NCBI GenBank assembly: GCA_041879295.1
Contig: CP047152.1
Location: forward strand, 3,911,501-3,975,500
Source: Pseudomonas putida
GTDB taxonomy: Bacteria > Pseudomonadota > Gammaproteobacteria > Pseudomonadales > Pseudomonadaceae
Reading direction: 5' to 3'
DNA: 64,000 bases
The notes under the pieces are model-generated. The model saw nothing but the letters and a program-made list of their open reading frames with translations, made no database searches and was not told where the DNA came from. Positions 54,142 through 64,000 of this stretch are shown here, piece by piece. Positions within the stretch are counted from its first letter, which is position 1, and each line of letters begins with the position of its first letter. A program made the position numbers and the translations under genes.

Positions 54142-54453
54142 GAAATAGGCAGACCTGCTGAAAAAGGCACCAGGACAGTTCAAGAACCTGCATCCCTGCA
54201 CCGAATCGGTGCCAGCCCCTACCCTGTTCACGTGAGCGGGGTGAAGCCTGCGTGGTTTTTTCTTGGGTTTGTCGTGGATTGGGTTAAGGTTTATCGGTAT
54301 TCGCTGCGCCGGCGCCCTGAAACGGCGCAAAACCGGTCACAGGCGCTCCGCAACGTGGCAAAAACTTAGCAAGGCCCATACCAGCAGCCGCACTTGAACC
54401 TTCCATGCGTGCTGTCACTCGAACTACCAACACTCATCGACAGGGAGAGACCC
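54142..54453. other. 312-base divergent gap between amt and the DUF883 gene
   Basis: I see no gene. TGGCAC and GC-rich pairs suggest but do not meet sigma-54 spacing. A hairpin-like GCACCGAATCGGTGC (near 54198-54212) lies in the amt leader. The DUF883 side has GGGTTAAGG-N-TTTATCGGTAT, which might include a -10. Confidence 0.45.
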
Positions 54454-54768
54454 ATGGCCAGCAAATCGGCAAAGAATGCACAAGAGATATTGATGGCTGA
54501 CTTCCAGGCCTTGGTGCGCGACACCGAGAAGCTGCTGGCCGACACCGCCAACCTGGCCGGCGACCAGGCCGACGAATTGCGCGAGCAGATTCACGAGCGC
54601 CTGGCCCAGGCCCGCGAAACCCTGCAACTGACCCAGGACTCGGTACGTGAACGGGGTCAGGCGGCGCTGGGCAGCGCCGAGCAGTACGTGCAGGAAAACC
54701 CGTGGCAGGCGATCGGCATCGCGGCCGGCGTCGGCCTGTTGATCGGTCTGCTGGCCAACCGGCGCTAA
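54454..54768 (+). CDS. DUF883 (ElaB/YqjD-type) membrane protein
   Basis: A 104-residue protein: a helical coiled-coil-like N terminus (LMADFQALVRDTEKLLADTANLAGDQADELREQIHERL), then YVQENPWQAIGIAAGVGLLIGLLANRR, the C-terminal membrane anchor typical of ElaB/YqjD. E. coli members bind ribosomes and are stationary-phase induced. GGGAGA precedes the ATG. It heads an operon of three genes. Confidence 0.9.
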   Translation: MASKSAKNAQEILMADFQALVRDTEKLLADTANLAGDQADELREQIHERLAQARETLQLTQDSVRERGQAALGSAEQYVQENPWQAIGIAAGVGLLIGLLANRR

Positions 54769-54777
54769 GGGGAACCC

Positions 54778-55152
54778 ATGGAGAATGACGCCAACGGCGC
54801 CGGCGCTTCGGGCAAGCGCCTGGGTGCGGCCATGCTGGGGCTGCTGCACAGTCACATCGAGCTGTTCGGTATCGAGCTGCAGGAGCAGAAAGGCCGCACT
54901 TTGAGCCTGCTGCTGTTCGCCGGCCTGGCGCTGGTGTTCGCCCTGCTGCTGCTGACCGCACTGTCCGGGCTACTGCTGGTGCTGCTGTGGGACAGCTATC
55001 GACTGGCCGGTATCATTGGCCTGTGCGTGTTCTATGGCATTGCCGCACTGTACTGTGCCATGCGCCTGAAGGCGGCGGTGTTCGACGAATCATCGCCTTT
55101 CGGCGCCACCCTCGAAGAACTTGCCAAGGACAGGGAGCGCCTGTTGCCATGA
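54778..55152 (+). CDS. YqjE-type (Phage_holin_3_6) membrane protein
   Basis: A 124-residue protein with two long hydrophobic segments (LLLFAGLALVFALLLLTALSGLLLVLLW and IIGLCVFYGIAALYCAM). It matches the YqjE/Phage_holin_3_6 family, whose members sit with DUF883 genes in many proteobacteria. The 'holin' name is from the domain, not a demonstrated lysis function. Confidence 0.83.
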   Translation: MENDANGAGASGKRLGAAMLGLLHSHIELFGIELQEQKGRTLSLLLFAGLALVFALLLLTALSGLLLVLLWDSYRLAGIIGLCVFYGIAALYCAMRLKAAVFDESSPFGATLEELAKDRERLLP

Positions 55153-55478
55153 GCCTGCCAGAACTGCCAAACACGCGTAACCCGCGTGAACTGCGCAAGG
55201 CGCTGCTGCGCCTGCGCATGGAGATGCACCGCCAGGAAATCCGCCATGAGTCCGGGCAGTTGCTTGAACCGCTGCGCCGCGTGCGCGGTATGGGCAGCTC
55301 ACTACATGAAGGCCTGGGTATCAAGCATGCGCCACTGTGGGGCATCGGCGCCGTGGTGGCGCTGGGCTTTCTCACCGGCAAGGGCGTACGCAGCGGCAAC
55401 CTGACCCGCCTGGTGCGCTTGGGCAGCACCCTGCTGCCGCTGGTGCGCCTCTACCTGCAAGGCGGCCGCCGCCCCTGA
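55149..55478 (+). CDS. YqjK-like small protein
   Basis: A 109-residue basic protein that overlaps yqjE by 4 bases (ATGA), so it is translationally coupled. It has an amphipathic Arg-rich N terminus and two weak hydrophobic stretches near the C terminus (PLWGIGAVVALGFLTG, LVRLGSTLLPLVRLYL). The context (DUF883, YqjE) matches the elaB/yqjDEK arrangement. Function unknown. Confidence 0.75.
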   Translation: MSLPELPNTRNPRELRKALLRLRMEMHRQEIRHESGQLLEPLRRVRGMGSSLHEGLGIKHAPLWGIGAVVALGFLTGKGVRSGNLTRLVRLGSTLLPLVRLYLQGGRRP

Positions 55479-55553
55479 CCTGCGCGCGACCCGGCAGCAC
55501 AATGCCCTTGCTGCGGGGTATGCTGCTGCCTTCAAACTAAAGGAGTACGCGCC

Positions 55554-56885
55554 TTGGACTGGCACACCTTGCTTACCCGCGAACGGCTGGGCAAAGCCCT
55601 GTACAGCGCCGATGAACTCGGGCGCAGCCCCTTCCACAAAGACCATGACCGCATCATTTTCTCCGGTGCCTTTCGCCGCCTCGGCCGCAAGACCCAGGTG
55701 CACCCGGTGTCGAGCAACGACCATATCCATACGCGCCTGACTCATTCGCTGGAAGTCAGCTGCGTCGGCCGCTCGCTGGGCATGCGCGTCGGCGAAACCC
55801 TGCGCGACAACCTGCCGGACTGGTGCGCCCCCAGTGACCTGGGGATGATCGTGCAGTCAGCCTGCCTGGCCCACGACATCGGCAACCCGCCATTCGGTCA
55901 CTCCGGCGAGGACGCCATTCGCCATTGGTTCCAGCAGGCCGCCGGGCGTGGCTGGCTGGACGACATGAGCGATGACGAGCGGGCCGACTTTCTCAACTTC
56001 GAAGGCAATGCCCAAGGCTTTCGCGTGCTCACCCAACTGGAATACCACCAGTTCGATGGGGGGACGCGGCTGACCTATGCCACCCTCGGCACCTACCTTA
56101 AATACCCTTGGAGCGCCCGCCATGCCGACGCCCTGGGTTACAAGAAGCACAAGTTCGGCAGCTATCAGAGCGAACTGCCGCTGCTTGAACAGATCGCCCG
56201 CAAGCTCGGCCTGCCGCAGCTGGAACACCAGCGCTGGGCGCGCCACCCGCTGGTGTATCTGATGGAGGCTGCCGATGACATCTGCTACGCGCTGATCGAC
56301 CTGGAAGACGGCCTGGAAATGGAGCTGCTGCAATACACAGAAGTCGAAGGGCTGTTGCTCGACCTGGTCGGCGATGACCTGCCAGAAACCTACCGCCAGC
56401 TCGGCCCAAGCGACTCCCGCCGGCGCAAGCTGGCAATCCTGCGTGGCAAGGCCATCGAACACCTGACCAACGCCGCCGCCCATGCCTTCGTCGAGCAGCA
56501 GCAGGCGTTGTTGGCCGGGCAACTGGCGGGCGACCTGGTGGAACACATGCATGGCCCAGCCAAACGCTGCGTACTGCAAGCCAAGGACATGGCACGCAAC
56601 AAGATCTTCCAGGACAAGCGCAAGACCCTGCACGAAATCGGCGCCTATACCACCCTGGAGATTCTGTTGAACACGTTCTGCGGGGCGGCCCTCGAACAGC
56701 ACGGTGGACGCACGCCATCGTTCAAGAGTCGCAGGGTGCTGGACCTGATCGGCAACAATGCGCCAGACCCGCATGCCTCGCTGCACAGCGCCTTCCTGCG
56801 CATGATCGACTTCATTGCCGGCATGACCGACAGCTATGCCAGCGAAATGGCCCGGGAGATGACCGGGCGCTCCAGCCCGACCTGA
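55554..56885 (+). CDS. dgt: dGTP triphosphohydrolase-like protein
   Basis: A 443-residue HD-domain protein with the H...HD...D metal set ([33 protein letters not shown]). Dgt-type enzymes release triphosphate from dGTP; shorter Dgt-like proteins of this kind often have broader substrate range. The start is TTG with AAAGGAG eight bases before, and no upstream ATG in frame fits better. Its upstream neighbour ends 75 bases away, so it may be separate. Confidence 0.88.
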   Translation: MDWHTLLTRERLGKALYSADELGRSPFHKDHDRIIFSGAFRRLGRKTQVHPVSSNDHIHTRLTHSLEVSCVGRSLGMRVGETLRDNLPDWCAPSDLGMIVQSACLAHDIGNPPFGHSGEDAIRHWFQQAAGRGWLDDMSDDERADFLNFEGNAQGFRVLTQLEYHQFDGGTRLTYATLGTYLKYPWSARHADALGYKKHKFGSYQSELPLLEQIARKLGLPQLEHQRWARHPLVYLMEAADDICYALIDLEDGLEMELLQYTEVEGLLLDLVGDDLPETYRQLGPSDSRRRKLAILRGKAIEHLTNAAAHAFVEQQQALLAGQLAGDLVEHMHGPAKRCVLQAKDMARNKIFQDKRKTLHEIGAYTTLEILLNTFCGAALEQHGGRTPSFKSRRVLDLIGNNAPDPHASLHSAFLRMIDFIAGMTDSYASEMAREMTGRSSPT

Positions 56886-57167
56886 ACCGCGTCCGTGCAG
56901 CGCGGGCTCGGCCTGGCGCTGCACCACGCTTGCAGGAAACTTCCTACATCAACAGGAGCCAGACTAAACGGCACGAATATAAACTAATGAAAAGTTACCA
57001 AAATCGCTTTGACATCGAGTTAAGCACACCTAATCCGTAGCCCATTTTGTTTTATCTTGTAAGCCGTTTCCCATATAGGCCTAACAGCCATTCCCCGCAC
57101 GCCCGACGACTTCCAACTGCGATAAGGTGCCCTCTGTCACCCTCAATCGATCGCAGGGAAATCGAAC

Positions 57168-57785
57168 ATGCACTCCATATTTATCGTTGACGACCATCCG
57201 GTAATTCGCCTGGCCGTCCGTATGCTGTTGGAAAACCAGAATTACAAGATTGTCGGCGAGTCGGACAACGGCGTAGACGCCATGCAGATGATCCGCGAGA
57301 GCAACCCCGACCTGGTCATTCTCGACATCAGCATCCCCAAGCTAGACGGCCTGGAGGTGCTGGCCCGCTTCCAGACCATGGCCCTGCCCTTGAAGGTTCT
57401 GGTATTGACTGCACAGTCCCCGGCCTTGTTTGCCGTACGTTGCATGCACTCAGGCGCGGCAGGTTATGTCTGCAAGCAGGAAGACCTGAGTGAACTGCTC
57501 AGTGCAATCAAGGCCGTACTGGCCGGTTATAACTATTTCCCCAGCCAGGCAATAAAAAACAACCAGACGACCGACAGTGACCTGCAACTTTTCCGACAGG
57601 TCAATGACCGCGAACTGATGGTACTTCAACTCTTCGCCCAAGGCCGCAGCAACAAGGAAATTGCCAAGGGCATGTTCCTCAGCAGCAAGACTGTCAGTAC
57701 CTACAAGAAGCGCCTGATGCACAAACTGCAAGTCAATACGCTGGTCGACCTGATCGAGATGGCCAAGCGCAACGCGCTGGTCTGA
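57168..57785 (+). CDS. NarL-family response regulator (EvgA/BvgA-like)
   Basis: The 205-residue protein has a receiver with the acid pair Asp8-Asp9, acceptor Asp53 ([13 protein letters not shown]) and Lys103, and a LuxR-type helix-turn-helix ([43 protein letters not shown]). It lies directly ahead of a large hybrid kinase with periplasmic binding domains, as EvgA precedes EvgS and BvgA precedes BvgS. The ATG has CAGGGAAA ahead. The 282-base upstream gap should carry the promoter. Confidence 0.92.
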   Translation: MHSIFIVDDHPVIRLAVRMLLENQNYKIVGESDNGVDAMQMIRESNPDLVILDISIPKLDGLEVLARFQTMALPLKVLVLTAQSPALFAVRCMHSGAAGYVCKQEDLSELLSAIKAVLAGYNYFPSQAIKNNQTTDSDLQLFRQVNDRELMVLQLFAQGRSNKEIAKGMFLSSKTVSTYKKRLMHKLQVNTLVDLIEMAKRNALV

Positions 57786-57793
57786 ACGTGGTC

Positions 57794-61426
<3,633 letters not shown>

Positions 61427-61467
61427 CTGGTAGACTGCGCGGCGTTATTACCTAAGAGGATTGTTTC

Positions 61468-61812
61468 ATGGCCACAAACCGCTCCCGTCGTCTGCGCAAG
61501 AAGCTGTGTGTCGACGAGTTTCAGGAATTGGGCTTCGAGCTGAACCTGGAATTCAAGGAAGATCTGGATGACCAGGCAATCGATGCTTTCCTCGACGCGT
61601 TCCTGGAAGAAGCCATGGACGCCAACGGCCTGGATTATGTAGGCGGTGACGATTTCGGCCTGGTGTGCTCGGTCAAACGCGGCTCGGTCAGCGAAGAACA
61701 GCGCGCTGCTGTTGAAGCCTGGCTCAAAGGCCGTGGCGAACTGACCAAGATCGAAGTCAGCCCGCTGCTGGACGCCTGGTACCCGGAAAAGCCGATCAAC
61801 AAGGCTGAGTGA
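61468..61812 (+). CDS. yggL: YggL-family protein (DUF469)
   Basis: A 114-residue acidic protein beginning MATNRSRRLRKKLCVDEFQELGFELNLEF. Family members in E. coli associate with the 50S ribosome. AGAGGA lies seven bases before the ATG. It is followed by a terminator before dacB. Confidence 0.9.
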   Translation: MATNRSRRLRKKLCVDEFQELGFELNLEFKEDLDDQAIDAFLDAFLEEAMDANGLDYVGGDDFGLVCSVKRGSVSEEQRAAVEAWLKGRGELTKIEVSPLLDAWYPEKPINKAE

Positions 61813-61848
61813 TACTTGTCAGCTTCGGGCTGAAAAGGTTCATTGCTG

Positions 61849-61877
61849 AAAAGGCCACCCACTCGGGGGGCCTTTTT
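61849..61877 (+). terminator. Rho-independent terminator of yggL
   Basis: AAAAGGCC-ACCC / GGGG-GGCCTTTT stem followed by TT. It lies 37 bases past the yggL stop and upstream of dacB. Confidence 0.85.
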
Positions 61878-62013
61878 TATTGGCGTTGCTTTTCCGTCGA
61901 ACGTGACGCATCGCGGCTGCGCTTGGGGCATAATGCGTACTGTTTACGTCGTGGGGCCATCATCTCTTACAGCCCCAAAGCCCTTTTCCCTCGCCGCAGG
62001 GTATTCGCTCACT

Positions 62014-63468
62014 ATGATCAAAACGCTTCGACCCCTCATTCTTGCCGGCCTGCTGTTGCCGCTTGCCTTGCCCAGCCACGCCGCCGTCAATACCACCCTG
62101 CCTGCCAAAGTGCAGCAGGCGCTCAAGGCCAACAAGCTGCAGGACACAGCGCTGTCGCTGGTGATGCTGCCGCTGGACGGCCCCGGCACCCCGACCGTGT
62201 TCAATGCCGATGTGTCGGTGAACCCGGCGTCGACCATGAAACTGGTCACCACCTACGCCGCCCTCGAACTGCTTGGCCCGACCTTCCAGTGGAAAACCGA
62301 GTTCTACACTGACGGCACCCTGAGCAACGGCGTGCTTAACGGTAACCTCTACCTTAAAGGTGGCGGTGACCCCAAACTGAACATGGAAAAGCTGTGGCTG
62401 CTGATGCGTGACCTGCGCGCCAATGGCGTGCGCACCGTCACCGGTGACCTGGTGCTGGACCGCAGCCACTTCGTGCAACCCAACCTGCCGCAGTTCAACG
62501 ATGACGGCGGCGATGAAAACAAGCCGTTCCTGGTCAAGCCCGACTCACTGCTGGTCAACCTCAAGGCCCTGCGCTTCGTGGCCCGTAATGATGGTGGCAA
62601 GGTCACCGTCGCAGTCGAGCCGCCGATTGCCCGCATCCGCATCGACAACCAGGTCAAGCCGGTAGCCTCGAAGAAATGCACCGGTGATGTACGCTACAAC
62701 CCGGTGCCTCAGGCCGACGGCATCAGTGTAACGGTCAGCGGCCAACTGGGTGACGGCTGCAACTCGCAAACCTACCTGTCGCTGCTCGACCACCCAACCT
62801 ACGCCGCCGGTGCCGTACGCGCCATCTGGAGCGAACTGGGCGGCAACATCCAGGGTGGCGACCGCATCGAGAATGTGCCCAAGAGCGCTCGCCTGCTGGC
62901 CCGCGCCTTCTCGCCCGACCTGGTGGAAGTGATCCGCGACATCAACAAGTACAGCAACAACACCATGGCCCAGCAGCTGTTCCTGAGCCTTGGCGCGCAG
63001 TTCCGCACCGATGCCGATGGTGACGACGCCCGTGCTGCCCAGCGCGTGGTACGCCAATGGCTGGCGAAAAAAGGCATTACCGCGCCGCACCTGGTGATGG
63101 AAAACGGCTCTGGCCTGTCGCGTGCCGAACGGGTCAGTACCCGGGAAATGGCCGAGATGCTCAAAGCCGCCTGGAAGAGCCCTTACGCCGCCGAGTTCAT
63201 GAGCTCGATGCCGCTGGTGGGCATGGACGGCACCATGCGCAAGCGTCTCAAGCGCACCGCGATGACCGGTGAGGGGCACATCAAGACCGGCACACTGAAC
63301 ACTGTACGGGCGATTGCCGGCTTCAGCCGCGACAGCAACGGCCATACCTGGGCGGTGGCGGCGATCCTCAACGACCCCAAACCGTGGGGTGCCTCGCAGG
63401 TGCTGGACCAGGTGCTGCTTGACCTGTATCGCCAGCCGAAGCTGGCTGGCAGCACAGCGGCCAACTGA
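62014..63468 (+). CDS. dacB: D-alanyl-D-alanine carboxypeptidase/endopeptidase DacB (PBP4)
   Basis: A 484-residue S13 peptidase with Sec signal (TLRPLILAGLLLPLALPSHA). The catalytic SxxK is Ser73-Thr-Met-Lys76 (PASTMKLV), the SxN is in KYSNNTMAQQ and the KTG is in HIKTGTLNTV. It removes or cleaves D-Ala-D-Ala links in periplasmic peptidoglycan; loss of PBP4 activates AmpC in P. aeruginosa through the muropeptide route that also involves NagZ. The longer frame from 61843 starts inside the yggL terminator, so MIKTLRP at 62014 is preferred. Confidence 0.95.
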   Translation: MIKTLRPLILAGLLLPLALPSHAAVNTTLPAKVQQALKANKLQDTALSLVMLPLDGPGTPTVFNADVSVNPASTMKLVTTYAALELLGPTFQWKTEFYTDGTLSNGVLNGNLYLKGGGDPKLNMEKLWLLMRDLRANGVRTVTGDLVLDRSHFVQPNLPQFNDDGGDENKPFLVKPDSLLVNLKALRFVARNDGGKVTVAVEPPIARIRIDNQVKPVASKKCTGDVRYNPVPQADGISVTVSGQLGDGCNSQTYLSLLDHPTYAAGAVRAIWSELGGNIQGGDRIENVPKSARLLARAFSPDLVEVIRDINKYSNNTMAQQLFLSLGAQFRTDADGDDARAAQRVVRQWLAKKGITAPHLVMENGSGLSRAERVSTREMAEMLKAAWKSPYAAEFMSSMPLVGMDGTMRKRLKRTAMTGEGHIKTGTLNTVRAIAGFSRDSNGHTWAVAAILNDPKPWGASQVLDQVLLDLYRQPKLAGSTAAN

Positions 63469-63532
63469 CTCCACCTGCCATCACCCGGGCCGGCTCCCGC
63501 GCTCGACGCAGGCGCGGCCTTGGGTCGTGCAA

Positions 63533-63549
63533 GGGCCGCAAAGCGGCCC
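63533..63549. repeat. Short hairpin (possible dacB 3' element)
   Basis: GGGCCGCAAAGCGGCCC forms a 7-bp stem with AAA in the loop in the gap between convergent dacB and the GGDEF gene. It resembles the GGCCGCTTTGCG extension of the 17.1-kb REP. Confidence 0.5.
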
Positions 63550-63572
63550 CTACGCCGACCGCGCGCGCGGTT

Positions 63573-64000
63573 TTATAGCGGCTCCCCCTCCACCCGGTCC
63601 CGCCCGGCCTGCTTGGCCGCATACACGCCGGCATCGGCGCGCAACAGCAAGGCATCGGCGCCCTCGCCCAACCGCCACTGCGCCACACCAAAGCTCGCGG
63701 TCACCTGGCCCACGCCTTCCACCGGCACATTGCGCACCCCTTGCCACAACTCCAGCGCCAGCAGCCGCGCCTGGTCGACATCGCTGCCCGGGCATAGCAC
63801 CATGAACTCTTCCCCGCCCAAGCGGCAGAACACATCGGTACGCCTTAAACGCTGACCGATGCGCTGGCACAGGCTGCGCAGCACCCGGTCGCCGACGGCA
63901 TGGCCGAAGCGGTCGTTGATGCGCTTGAAGTGATCAATATCGAGCATGATCACCGACAGTGCCAAACCATCGCGCTGGGCCCGTTCCAGTTCGATCTTGA
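63573..64000 (-). CDS. Diguanylate cyclase (GGDEF domain), partial
   Basis: The frame continues beyond the window end, so only the C-terminal part of a diguanylate cyclase is seen. It has IMLDIDHFKRINDRFGH and the active site RLGGEEFM, with an I-site RRTD five residues upstream of GGEEF. It would make cyclic di-GMP, a link to the PilZ protein at the other end of the window only in general terms. The 5' end and any sensor domain are outside. Confidence 0.93.
   Translation of the reverse strand, partial: KIELERAQRDGLALSVIMLDIDHFKRINDRFGHAVGDRVLRSLCQRIGQRLRRTDVFCRLGGEEFMVLCPGSDVDQARLLALELWQGVRNVPVEGVGQVTASFGVAQWRLGEGADALLLRADAGVYAAKQAGRDRVEGEPL

Noticed and set aside
54142..54330. Possible sigma-54 promoter for amt (TGGCAC...TGCA and GGTGCCTTTTTCAGCA)
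   Set aside because: GG-to-GC spacing is 12 and 11 bases instead of the fixed 10, so neither can be a sigma-54 -24/-12 promoter.

Overview
The window is chromosomal DNA of a fluorescent Pseudomonas, almost certainly of the P. putida group. The evidence is the high GC content, the block order (sthA, gap, mfd / nagZ, psrA, lexA, sulA / topA / fadBA / uup, slt / cheV / moeA, moaB / pdxB, tusA, rlmM, acnA, aer) and many copies of the 35-bp P. putida REP palindrome in intergenic gaps. It is mostly core genome; I see no prophage, plasmid, CRISPR array, transposase or integron. The attribution rests on my memory of gene order and proteins, not on a search.

Layout. 1-9.5 kb: PilZ fragment, glycerophosphodiesterase, transhydrogenase SthA, ApbE-type lipoprotein, a long-form GAPDH, the transcription-repair coupling factor Mfd and a CsiV-like protein. 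9.5-20.3 kb: SWIM-SNF2 helicase, NagZ, the fatty-acid-responsive regulator PsrA, the SOS pair lexA-sulA, two small unknowns, TopA and a DUF1653 protein. 20.3-29.4 kb: fadBA beta-oxidation operon, a membrane-anchored unknown, a universal stress protein, the ABC-F protein Uup and lytic transglycosylase Slt. 29.4-38.2 kb: MOSC protein, CheV, a degenerate Hpt-like protein, a NarL-type two-component pair whose regulator is frameshifted, a YegS-like lipid kinase, a glycosyltransferase and moaB-moeA. 38.3-50.5 kb: small lipoprotein, tRNA-Pro(CGG), a chemoreceptor, an ABC exporter, a PA1571-like peptide, PdxB, TusA, RlmM, AcnA and an Aer-type aerotaxis receptor. 50.5-64 kb: pseudouridine synthase, an unknown gene under a LexA box, an M15 peptidase, glutaredoxin-like protein, Amt, a DUF883/YqjE trio, a dGTPase-like protein, an EvgAS/BvgAS-like two-component system, YggL, DacB and the end of a GGDEF protein.

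Regulatory links readable in the sequence. (1) SOS: two LexA boxes precede lexA-sulA and a third 16-bp box precedes an uncharacterised 102-codon gene at 51.5 kb. (2) Fatty acids: two overlapping PsrA boxes lie at psrA itself and a near-match lies upstream of fadB. (3) Motility: FliA (sigma-28) promoter matches precede cheV and aer, and aer also has a perfect Anr/FNR box. (4) Cell wall: NagZ, Slt, DacB and an M15 peptidase are present but scattered.

The most noteworthy items are the LexA-boxed orphan gene, the single-base frameshift in the NarL-type regulator next to a histidine-less Hpt relative, a 165-bp MITE-like inverted repeat at 52.7 kb, a 61-bp perfect inverted repeat at 44.4 kb, and a terminator-like hairpin directly ahead of the glycosyltransferase gene. 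I did not find an obviously new multi-gene system.
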